DNA of 16,636 nt from Chlamydiota bacterium (GTDB lineage: Bacteria > Chlamydiota > Chlamydiia > Chlamydiales > JAJFMK01), in the NCBI GenBank assembly GCA_021772215.1, contig JAJFMK010000006.1:1-16636 (forward strand). Direction: 5' to 3'. Both the position numbers and the translations under genes were made by a program. Below, in pieces: positions 5,680 through 12,777 of the stretch (within the stretch, counting starts at the first letter, position 1; each line of letters starts with the position of its first letter). The notes below the pieces were generated by a model. The model ran no database searches. It was given only the letters and a program-made list of their open reading frames with translations, and had not been told where the DNA came from.

Positions 5680-7389
5680 ATGATTCTCTATTATAGTATC
5701 GAGGGAGTCGGAAGAGAGCGGGTGACCGCCGATGCAACGAGCGGCGAGCTATCGGCAGAGTTTGTCGGCTACCTCAGCGAAATTCAGGAGGTCTGGCTTA
5801 AGAAGGTCAACGACACCAATTATCAGTTTACTACTGCCGATTATAACCAGATCAAACAGGCGATCAATAACATGGAGGCCCTCGCCGCAAACGGCTTCAC
5901 CGACAGCAAAGAGCACTTCTACCGGATCAACTTGAACATGGCCAGGCATCTCGATGTTCTGCTCAAGTCCTTTGCCGGTGTCGGCTTAGACGCCGCAAGC
6001 ACTGTCCAGCAGAAAAAAGAGGTGGTTGAGAACTGGTTCTTAGCGACAACCGATAAAAATGCACTTGATGCGACCCTTTCAGACCCTGCCACAGCAACCG
6101 ATAATGCTGCCCTCGTTCAGGCTAACTCAGCGCTCTCAGGAACGCTCGACGCTGCCTCCACCTACAGATCGATCCAGGCGATGATTGAGCTCGAGTATGT
6201 GAAGGCGGGTAACGAGCTGATCCAGACAGAACTTAGCGGTCTAGAGACAGCGCTCGGTTCAACCGAGGAGTCTATTGAGGTGCTCACACAGATTCAAAAC
6301 TACTACAACATGGTCGAGCCGCAAAACCCCGGAAGCTACGAAGACACCATGCACGCCGCCAACTTCGTCCGTCGTGGCGGAGGGATCGGATTAAAGTTAG
6401 TAACTTCCGATACCGAAAGCAGCGACAAGACCGCCTACGACCGTTGGGTCGATGGCTATGAGAGCATTGCTGAAAACGGGGTAAGTAATAATATAGACAT
6501 GAACGAATGGGGAGTTAGCGGTACAGGGACTGTGACCCTTAACGGCGCCATTTTGGATAGTTTAGATCCTGTTGAAACTTTCCCTGGCTCAGGAGTCTTT
6601 GTTTCAGCGCGTCAGTACATTGTGGCACAGTTCTCTTCGATTCCAAACCCACTTGGAGGAACTATTGATGGTCCTGGATTTACTGCTGGAGGAAGTATTG
6701 TCAGTGGAGCAACGAGTGGAAACCTTGTGGTCGACGTGATTAATGACAACGACTTTCTATTGAATGGACATACCGGTTACAACGCCTTTCAGACTTTCCT
6801 AGATGTTGACTATCCAGAACCTGTAGATCCCGCACTGTTTAGAGGCTTTAACAAGCCAACGCCTGTATTGGCGACATTTGCTAACGGTGAAGACCCTGAC
6901 GTCTACTTGAGGAATTTAGTCGACGGTATCTCACCAGGAGCGGGAGATCCTCCAGGCCCTGTTGGGGGAATGCAGGGTGTGATCGACCGTGTGGTTGAAA
7001 CAAACGGCTTTATTGTTCCCGATTCTGCTGAATATCTCGCGCTAACTCCTGCGGAGCAGCTGCAGGCTGACCAGAGATGGGAGGGGTCGCTACCCCAGAA
7101 GCTAACAGAGATTTTAGAGAGTATGCAGGAGCTAGCGACAGATAGCCCCACAAGCTGGACAAGGCTTTGGGTCCAGGATAACATCGGAATTGCTCAGGCG
7201 CAAGACGCCGCAGAGCATGGACGAATTCTCTCTTCAGCGCAGGTTGCATCACAGGCGTTGAACGACCAGCAGAAGGAAAACGTGAGGAAGACACTGTTCC
7301 TCTTCGAAGAGTTTTACAAATCAGCTAGCGGTATGTTGATTAAGATTTCACAGCTTATTGAAAAGATTGCTCAAGCTGCTAGCCGATAA
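5680..7389 (+). CDS. Putative secreted protein of unknown family (569 aa) with helical ends and a Gly-rich, probably beta-rich middle
   Basis: No family is recognised. Residues about 1-225 read as helical (ADYNQIKQAINNMEALAANG, later SGLETALGSTEESIEVLTQIQ). Residues about 231-430 are rich in Gly, Thr, Ser, Asp and Pro with alternating hydrophobics (SGTGTVTLNGAILDSLD, GNLVVDVINDNDFLLNG) and probably form beta structure. From about 455 to the end the chain is helical again, finishing with AQDAAEHGRILSSAQ and ISQLIEKIAQAASR. Helical ends around a variable middle is the plan of T3SS needle-tip proteins and flagellins, where terminal helices pack and the middle is exposed. That comparison is architectural only. 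The start is supported by AGGAGG. The next gene begins 11 bases after the stop, so the two are probably cotranscribed. There is no signal peptide or clear membrane segment. Confidence 0.65.
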   Translation: MILYYSIEGVGRERVTADATSGELSAEFVGYLSEIQEVWLKKVNDTNYQFTTADYNQIKQAINNMEALAANGFTDSKEHFYRINLNMARHLDVLLKSFAGVGLDAASTVQQKKEVVENWFLATTDKNALDATLSDPATATDNAALVQANSALSGTLDAASTYRSIQAMIELEYVKAGNELIQTELSGLETALGSTEESIEVLTQIQNYYNMVEPQNPGSYEDTMHAANFVRRGGGIGLKLVTSDTESSDKTAYDRWVDGYESIAENGVSNNIDMNEWGVSGTGTVTLNGAILDSLDPVETFPGSGVFVSARQYIVAQFSSIPNPLGGTIDGPGFTAGGSIVSGATSGNLVVDVINDNDFLLNGHTGYNAFQTFLDVDYPEPVDPALFRGFNKPTPVLATFANGEDPDVYLRNLVDGISPGAGDPPGPVGGMQGVIDRVVETNGFIVPDSAEYLALTPAEQLQADQRWEGSLPQKLTEILESMQELATDSPTSWTRLWVQDNIGIAQAQDAAEHGRILSSAQVASQALNDQQKENVRKTLFLFEEFYKSASGMLIKISQLIEKIAQAASR

Positions 7390-7400
7390 GGAGAAGTACT

Positions 7401-8498
7401 ATGGCTTTAAATGACTTTATAAATGCCCTACAGGCGCCAAGCCATATTCGTGAAAACCCAGAGTGGGTCAGCAACGTCATGGCCTCGCTTGGGGTCGACA
7501 TTGAGGATCCGCTAGAGCTGGCCGTCTTTGAAGAGTATATGGCTATGGTAGCCAACGAGGGCGCCGCAGTAGATACAGAGGAGTTCTACAACAGCTGGCT
7601 CAGCTTCGTTCCTACGGGAGGACCCTTGGGAGGAAGTAGCGACATCCAAACATATCAAGCGCTTTATCAGACCTTTTTTCCTGAAAATGAGGAGGGGTTT
7701 GTTTCGCAGTTTGCTGACTTTCTCTTCCGATCCCTCAAAGACGCTGGCGAGGTGATCCCAGCAGACACGTTCTCCAGCTGGTTTTCGAGGCTGACGCAGT
7801 TTTTCCTCTACGATCCGACAGAAGGGGGACCTACAAGCTTAGCGGCAGGGGGTTATGAGCAGGTTAGGCTGATGTTAAAGATTTATCGCATTGTGATCGA
7901 CGTCGTCGAACTTCTTCAAGACTTAGCGACCGCACAGGCGCTCAGACTCGACTTCTTCGGTGCCTACCAGGAGTCCTACACTGAGCAGATGGAAGATCTA
8001 CCCTCCTTCTTGCCCGGTATTCCTGTCTCAACAGGAACAAAGCAGGGGAACAATGGACGAACCATCTCAACAGGAACGATCTATGTGCCCGATGAGGTCT
8101 TGATAAAGGATGCCTCTGGAAATGTGATCGGCTTTGACTTCGCTCTCTTAGGAGAGGGGCGAAACGATCAGCTCCACCCTTTGAACGCCACAGACTTTAG
8201 TGGTGACGCTAGGAAAGAGGGAGATAACTGGGTTGTAGATGAGCAGGGAAACGAGGTGAAGCTCGACGGAGACATTCGCGACCAGATCGAGGCTGCCCAG
8301 GAAAAACGTGGTGATATGTCGACCCTTAATGCGAAGTATTTAGAGAGTTTGCGATCTCAGCGCTCACAGGTGACCAACTTAGCGCAAGCGCACCAGTCGG
8401 TGATGAGCCAAGCTAACCAGGCGGTGAACCAACAAAGTGATATAGCCACCGCCTTGATCGCTCTGCTAAACGGATTGCAGCAGAGCATCTTTAAGTAA
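7401..8498 (+). CDS. Putative secreted protein (365 aa), shorter paralogue of the 667-aa protein encoded next
   Basis: No named family is recognised, but nearly the whole protein aligns with the C-terminal part of the following gene product. Shared landmarks are EEFYNSW (near 60), YQTFFPE.EEGF (near 88-99), ADTFSSWFSRLTQFFLYDP (near 125-143), YEQVRLMLKIYRIVIDVVELL (starting at 152) and AYQESYTEQM. The last 57 residues (309-365, from LNAKYLESLR to LQQSIFK) align without gaps to the paralogue's last 57. Between about 205 and 308 it carries a longer Gly/Asp-rich loop than its paralogue. The C-terminus is an amphipathic, Gln-rich helix recalling self-assembling T3SS tip or filament proteins. GGAG follows the preceding stop directly, 7 bases before the ATG. 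A secreted role is inferred from context. Confidence 0.7.
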   Translation: MALNDFINALQAPSHIRENPEWVSNVMASLGVDIEDPLELAVFEEYMAMVANEGAAVDTEEFYNSWLSFVPTGGPLGGSSDIQTYQALYQTFFPENEEGFVSQFADFLFRSLKDAGEVIPADTFSSWFSRLTQFFLYDPTEGGPTSLAAGGYEQVRLMLKIYRIVIDVVELLQDLATAQALRLDFFGAYQESYTEQMEDLPSFLPGIPVSTGTKQGNNGRTISTGTIYVPDEVLIKDASGNVIGFDFALLGEGRNDQLHPLNATDFSGDARKEGDNWVVDEQGNEVKLDGDIRDQIEAAQEKRGDMSTLNAKYLESLRSQRSQVTNLAQAHQSVMSQANQAVNQQSDIATALIALLNGLQQSIFK

Positions 8499-8510
8499 GT
8501 TTATAATAAC

Positions 8511-8523
8511 CCTCCAAAGGAGG
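8511..8523 (+). promoter_or_regulatory. Hairpin that sequesters the ribosome binding site of the 667-aa gene
   Basis: CCTCC (8511-8515) is perfectly complementary to GGAGG (8519-8523) across an AAA loop. GGAGG is the ribosome binding site for the ATG at 8529, 5 bases on. The 5-bp GC-rich hairpin would hide the site in mRNA unless opened, for example by ribosomes finishing the upstream gene (stop at 8496-8498). This gives a simple way to couple or dampen translation. The complementarity is direct; the effect is inferred. Confidence 0.5.
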
Positions 8524-8528
8524 TAAAT

Positions 8529-10532
8529 ATGACAAGTAGTTATGATATTCAATCTTACATTGGCTATTTGCAAAGTGTTCCCAACTTAGCATTCGATCCT
8601 GACGACTTAGCAAATGCGATCGCCAATGATACAACAAAAGAGTTCCTTCTCGATCATGTCTATCGAACATCGACGATAGGGGGTAACTTTTTTAATCTGA
8701 ACTTACCGCCAGATGCGATCAGTCTTGCCACGGCAGCTGGGATCAATCAGCTCGATCTCTTCTTAGCAGGAGAGCTGTCACAGGTAGTCGAGGTAACTGA
8801 AAATTGGGCTGATAGGAGTCAATTTTTTACCCGACCCGTTGGTGGGCCAACAACGATTAACTCTCAACTATTGCAAATAGATGATCAAATTACCACAATT
8901 GGTGGCACAAATTATCATTGGCCCTTTTTTCCCAACCCTGTGCCTCCGATCCAGCTCGATATTGAAACTCTTTTAGTCTCATCGCTGCAAGATATCGCCG
9001 ACGCCTTCAACGCCATTCCGCAAAGTGAAATTGATATCTACAATAGCTTGCCTGCAGGGATTCTTCAAAACCAATGGTGGGAGAGTTTAGCGGGAGATCC
9101 AGCTGTTGTTGAGGCGAGACATCGTCTCTTCTACTCCTGGAATTTCTACCAGATGGTCCTTCAGGATCAAGCTGGGAGTGCACTTAACTTTAGCGAGGTT
9201 CTTCCACCCGCATCTTTCCAAGATTACTATGAGGGCATCCAGAATCTAAACGTTAACCCACCATTTCTTGTTGAGGGACAAAAAGCTGTAAGTCTAGAAG
9301 AGGTCCCACCGACAAGCATCGGTGATGCCGTGACAGTTCTTGACCCTGATATCAAAGAGCAGAAGTTTAAAGAGATCTTTGAAGAGGCCTTTTCAGACTA
9401 TCTATTATCAGCTCCGGCTACTAGCCCTGAACAGTTTTTTGGAGGCTGGTTTGACTATATTTCAACAGTCTTTGTCGAACGTAACGTATCTCAAACGATT
9501 TCAACACGCCTTATCTCTTTAGCTAGCCCAGCTGGCGTCCTCGCTCCAGGAGAGGATAACCCTTTGATCGGCAGTTCAATCCAACCCTATCAATTTGCGA
9601 CGCCTTTGATTACCGACGCTGTTAGGCAAGATTTAGTGGTAAATATGCTGGGTGGATTGATCAACGAGTTTGCAACAACATTGCAGGTGGTTGATGACTG
9701 GGCGCAGATTTTGCCGGAAGATGAGACAGAGCGTAACTTGTTGTTGACGCTGCTGCTCGACAACACCTTCTCTGCCTTTGTGCAGTATCTATCTGACAAC
9801 CCGGCAGTCGTTAGTGGAGACTTTGATTTTTTCCAAGAGTGGGGTAACTTTATCGGGCCCTATATCTTCTTAGGAGCGACAGCGGAAGATCCATCGACCT
9901 CACCCTTTTTCACCTTCAATGACATCTGGAACGCCTTCTTCCCCGGTGATCCGAAGTTCCTTCCCGAATTGAAGACGTTGATCGATAACCTCATTGTCCA
10001 AGGAGCTCCTGCCATTCCCGGTTTAGCCGTCGATGAGTGGTTTGACACTGTCAAGCAGCGCTGGTTTGATCAGATCGCTTATGATCCTACAAGCTCACTA
10101 GAGGTGACCAAATTTGAGTATGTTGACCTACTGCTTAGGATTTACGATCTGCTCGTCGGCCTTTTAGGCGAGCTGCAGAAGATGGCAGCCGTTCAGGTCT
10201 TCCGCGAGAGGTTCCTCTCTAACTACGAAAAGGCCTACACCGACCGCTTAGCTCAAGTTCCTGTCTTTAGGTTGCATGATAAGGATGATCCCAGTGGAGA
10301 GCCACCGATCTCAGATGATTCGGAGAAGCATAAGGAGCTTCGTCAAGACTTTGGAGCGCTGAACGCCAAGTATACAGAGAGTTTAAGGGGCTACCGCTCT
10401 GTGGTTGAAGACCTTGAGAAACAGAACCGTACCAATGTGAGCCAGACCAACGAGGCGGTCAGTCAGCAGGCCAACATCGCAACCACTATCCTTCAACAGT
10501 TTAGCGCACTACTGCAGAGTATCTGGAGATAA
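8529..10532 (+). CDS. Putative secreted protein (667 aa), longer paralogue of the 365-aa protein encoded upstream
   Basis: This is the long member of a tandem paralogue pair. Residues from about 410 to the end match the upstream product: FDFFQEWGNFIG, NDIWNAFFPGDPKF (near 465-478), DEWFDTVKQRWFDQIAYDP, YVDLLLRIYDLLVGLLGELQ (starting at 531), NYEKAYTDRLAQVP, then a gapless 57-residue C-terminus (611-667, LNAKYTESLR to LLQSIWR) with 27 identities by my count. The N-terminal 400 residues are additional. They include a further degenerate F..YL...FF..WF.YI unit (FSDYLLS to GWFDYIS), which suggests growth by unit duplication. There is no signal peptide or obvious membrane segment, and Trp, Phe and Pro are frequent. 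The ribosome binding site GGAGG lies in a hairpin. A candidate promoter for the chaperone gene follows the stop, so this may end a four-gene unit. Secretion by T3SS is inferred from context. Confidence 0.7.
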   Translation: MTSSYDIQSYIGYLQSVPNLAFDPDDLANAIANDTTKEFLLDHVYRTSTIGGNFFNLNLPPDAISLATAAGINQLDLFLAGELSQVVEVTENWADRSQFFTRPVGGPTTINSQLLQIDDQITTIGGTNYHWPFFPNPVPPIQLDIETLLVSSLQDIADAFNAIPQSEIDIYNSLPAGILQNQWWESLAGDPAVVEARHRLFYSWNFYQMVLQDQAGSALNFSEVLPPASFQDYYEGIQNLNVNPPFLVEGQKAVSLEEVPPTSIGDAVTVLDPDIKEQKFKEIFEEAFSDYLLSAPATSPEQFFGGWFDYISTVFVERNVSQTISTRLISLASPAGVLAPGEDNPLIGSSIQPYQFATPLITDAVRQDLVVNMLGGLINEFATTLQVVDDWAQILPEDETERNLLLTLLLDNTFSAFVQYLSDNPAVVSGDFDFFQEWGNFIGPYIFLGATAEDPSTSPFFTFNDIWNAFFPGDPKFLPELKTLIDNLIVQGAPAIPGLAVDEWFDTVKQRWFDQIAYDPTSSLEVTKFEYVDLLLRIYDLLVGLLGELQKMAAVQVFRERFLSNYEKAYTDRLAQVPVFRLHDKDDPSGEPPISDDSEKHKELRQDFGALNAKYTESLRGYRSVVEDLEKQNRTNVSQTNEAVSQQANIATTILQQFSALLQSIWR

Positions 10533-10541
10533 TGGTATAAT
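10513..10541 (+). promoter_or_regulatory. Candidate extended -10 promoter for the chaperone/translocator genes
   Basis: TGGTATAAT (10533-10541) is a perfect extended -10 element (TGn plus TATAAT) in the 30-base gap after the 667-aa gene. TGCAGA (10513-10518) stands 17 bases upstream as a weak -35. Transcription from about 10548 would leave just enough leader for the GGGAGG ribosome binding site (10551-10556) of the LcrH-like gene. This would let the chaperone/translocator genes be expressed apart from the four large upstream genes. Confidence 0.5.
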
Positions 10542-10562
10542 AGGGCAATAGGGAGGTGCTGT

Positions 10563-11120
10563 ATGAGTGAAGAGGTAGAGGCTGTCCTAAAAGAGGTGAT
10601 CGAATCGAAAGCGAGCGATCTCAATGAGGAGCAGAAGAAAAAACTGCTAGAAGTAGGCACAAAGCTCTTTGAAGAGGGCGTCATGCCTAAAGAGGCGATG
10701 GGCCTATCAGATCAGACTGTAGAGGCGATGTATGCCCACGGCTATCGGCTCTATCAAGCCGCTAAGTATGGCGCAGCGGGCCATATCTTTCGTATGTTAA
10801 CCACACTAGATCCTACCGAGCCTAAGTACTATCTTGGGATGGGGGCTTGTCTCCATCGCATGAAGGAGTATGAGCCGGCGGTCTTTATGTATGAGCTCTG
10901 TGGGGAGATGAATAAGCAAGACCCGATGCCGCTCTATTATGCGTCGGACTGCCGCTTTAACTTAGGCCACGATGAGATCGCCATCGATGAGCTTGAACAG
11001 GTAATTAAGAGGTCAGAGGGGAAGCCGGAGTTTGCCCGTGTGGCCGATAGAGCCAAGATGACCCTTAAAAGTAAAAAGGAGAATAAGCCAAAGGAGGCTA
11101 AACCCAAAGAGGAGAAATAG
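10563..11120 (+). CDS. lcrH: LcrH/SycD-family T3SS chaperone with TPR repeats (first copy)
   Basis: The 185-residue protein has the class II T3SS chaperone layout: a helical N-terminus, then three tetratricopeptide repeats. TPR1 starts near 53 (EAMYAHGYRLYQAAKYGAA), TPR2 near 88 (YYLGMGACLHRMKEYEPAV), TPR3 near 122 (PLYYASDCRFNLGHDEIAI). The GYRLY......A...F..L...DP, Y..G.GAC.H....Y..A and PLY.A.DC motifs are those of SycD/LcrH/IpgC. These cytoplasmic dimers bind hydrophobic translocators through the concave TPR face and prevent premature insertion. The last 20 residues are a Lys/Glu-rich tail (KPKEAKPKEEK) beyond the TPR core. GGAGG lies 6 bases before the ATG. The stop directly abuts the next ATG (11121), so the 496-aa protein is the probable client. 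A second copy lies at 12778. Confidence 0.9.
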   Translation: MSEEVEAVLKEVIESKASDLNEEQKKKLLEVGTKLFEEGVMPKEAMGLSDQTVEAMYAHGYRLYQAAKYGAAGHIFRMLTTLDPTEPKYYLGMGACLHRMKEYEPAVFMYELCGEMNKQDPMPLYYASDCRFNLGHDEIAIDELEQVIKRSEGKPEFARVADRAKMTLKSKKENKPKEAKPKEEK

Positions 11121-12611
11121 ATGTCCAGTCCAGGGGTGGGCGGTACAACGGTTGGATCACACCTCAAACCAGAGGCGTTCCAGCTAGAGCAGACTGCTCA
11201 AGACGTCTCGGCGAAACAGTCGACGATGATCGTCAAAGATACACTTCAGCTCTCCTTCACAGATATGAAGGAGCCGCACTTTAAGTATGGGAATGACCCT
11301 AAGCGCCCCCTCCTGCCCATGTTTACCCAGGTTGCTACCTATAGATCTGATAGACCGGATCAAGCGTGGCTTAAAACCTTCGATCAGCTTAAACAGAAGC
11401 TCCCCTCAAAATTAAAGGCTCAGCTTGAACAGCAGCTGAAGCTGCCGCCAAACCGCAGAGACCCGCGCTTTGAGGGCTTAAGGCGAGGGTTGGAGTTTGC
11501 GGCGAAGGGGCTATACTGGCTGCGCGGCGCCGCCAACGCCATCACACTCGATGAAAAGGATAGACAGGCTCGCGATAGCGAATACATCGAATCGCTTCTA
11601 ACGACCTTCAATGAGATGTTTGAGGCGCTAAAGAGAACTGTCCTTTCACTGCCTCCCACGTCAAAAGAGAGAGCCGCCCTTCTACAGTGTACGAAGCGCG
11701 TCCCCGGGATTTTGTTAGCGATCGGAAAAAAGCGGGCTGCCAATAAGGAGGTTGCTCTTCAGGATCGGAAGATTCTCCGCGAGATCGACGAGATCCGCTC
11801 CCATTTAAAGAAGAGCCTCGGCGAATCACCGCTGATGATTCCTTACTATCTCCTCGACCAGCTGGAGGTGATCCATCAGCTCTCCTTCAAAGGGCTCAAC
11901 CTACCTCTCTATAAGACACTTCGCGACCTCCATTCGCTCCTTAGCTACGGCGGCCATGAGATCACCTTCGTCGGTAAAGCTGTCAGCTCCTTAGGGAAAA
12001 AATTATTAAGTATCCTCCCCGAGTCGATCTTCGATAAGGAGAGACACACACTGATCAATATCCTCCTATGCGGAATGTTAGCCATATTCCAGCAGGGAGC
12101 TAAAAAGCAGGATTTTGGCTATCGGCTCATCATCTCGATGCTTCTCACCTCGAAGTTTGCCACACGGATGGGCTACCGCTGGCTAAAAGGGCTTCTCTAC
12201 AGCGACAAGGAGAGCCGCCTAATGACAGGAACGATTCTCGGATCAGCCTTCGGATCGCTACTGATATTCACCAACTTCCGCGCCCTCCAAGAGGAGCAGA
12301 AGGAGGAGCTGCTCAAAGTGATCGATTCCCCTCTTCGCCTGCTTGTGAAGAGGCTCTTAATTGAGATCGATTCCTTCGAAGAGCTTTCAGGATTGAAGCT
12401 TATGCTTCGAAAAAGTGAGCGACATCTCGAAATCGAGCCTATAGAGCTTGTCAATGAGTGCCAAGAGGGGCTCGCCAGATTAGAGATTGAAGAGGCTAAA
12501 CTCTCAGAAGATGTAGAAAATATTAATAAGCTCCTGCAGACGATTCGCGAGCAGATGGAGGAGCACCAAACAGATGAGCAGAAGCTCGCCTTTACTCAAA
12601 ACCCGGCTTAA
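11121..12611 (+). CDS. Putative T3SS translocator-like or chaperone-client protein with hydrophobic segments (496 aa)
   Basis: No family is recognised with confidence. The N-terminus (MSSPGVGGTTVGS) is small and polar, as in T3SS substrates. Residues about 60-290 are charged helices. Hydrophobic stretches lie near 310-326 (TLINILLCGMLAIFQQG), 336-347 (LIISMLLTSKF) and 370-386 (GTILGSAFGSLLIF) and could insert in a membrane. The C-terminal 45 residues form a probable coiled coil (LARLEIEEAKLSEDVENIN...). Polar start, hydrophobic middle and terminal coiled coil fit an IpaB/IpaC-like translocator. Its ATG follows the LcrH-like stop with no gap, the usual place for a chaperone's client, and a second LcrH-like gene follows. 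It could instead be a membrane-targeted effector or an unrelated chlamydial membrane protein. Confidence 0.6.
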   Translation: MSSPGVGGTTVGSHLKPEAFQLEQTAQDVSAKQSTMIVKDTLQLSFTDMKEPHFKYGNDPKRPLLPMFTQVATYRSDRPDQAWLKTFDQLKQKLPSKLKAQLEQQLKLPPNRRDPRFEGLRRGLEFAAKGLYWLRGAANAITLDEKDRQARDSEYIESLLTTFNEMFEALKRTVLSLPPTSKERAALLQCTKRVPGILLAIGKKRAANKEVALQDRKILREIDEIRSHLKKSLGESPLMIPYYLLDQLEVIHQLSFKGLNLPLYKTLRDLHSLLSYGGHEITFVGKAVSSLGKKLLSILPESIFDKERHTLINILLCGMLAIFQQGAKKQDFGYRLIISMLLTSKFATRMGYRWLKGLLYSDKESRLMTGTILGSAFGSLLIFTNFRALQEEQKEELLKVIDSPLRLLVKRLLIEIDSFEELSGLKLMLRKSERHLEIEPIELVNECQEGLARLEIEEAKLSEDVENINKLLQTIREQMEEHQTDEQKLAFTQNPA

Positions 12612-12647
12612 GAACCGATCTCACTAATGATTTTTGAGAAGGTTTTT

Positions 12648-12707
12648 ATGGATTTTGGGGTTACATTTTTGCCAAATTTTGAGGGCAACTTAAGAAACGT
12701 TGGTTGA
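12648..12707 (+). other. Possible 19-codon leader ORF
   Basis: ATG at 12648 opens 19 codons (MDFGVTFLPN, then FEGNLRNVG) ending at TGA 12705-12707, with GAGAAGG 5 bases upstream as a possible ribosome binding site. It runs through the left arm and loop of the long inverted repeat that follows, so ribosomes translating it would open that hairpin. It may be chance. Its interest lies only in its overlap with the hairpin and with the TTG alternative start at 12700. Confidence 0.2.
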
Positions 12708-12730
12708 GAAATTTGGCGAGAATGTAATCC
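12658..12730 (+). repeat. Long inverted repeat able to form a 22-23 bp RNA stem upstream of the second chaperone gene
   Basis: The left arm 12658-12679 (GGGTTACATTTTTGCCAAAT...) pairs base for base with the right arm 12709-12730 (AAATTTGGCGAGAATGTAAT...) over 22 bp including three G-U pairs. A further T-G pair at 12680/12708 closes a 27-base loop. This is far longer than chance in a gap this size. There is no T-run after the right arm, so it is not a standard terminator. Possible roles are attenuator, RNase III processing site separating the two chaperone modules, or remnant of a small palindromic mobile element. Because pairing relies on G-U, the structure favours the + strand RNA. Confidence 0.75.
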
Positions 12731-12777
12731 AAAAGGCGAAAAACCTGCCAAAAAGGCTTAGGGAGATAGGTTCCAAG

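Noticed and set aside
8502..8507. TATAAT in the gap before the 667-aa gene, considered as an internal promoter
   Set aside because: The nearest -35-like box (TTGCAG, 8475-8480) is 21 bases away, there is no TGn extension, and the gap is better explained by the ribosome binding site hairpin.
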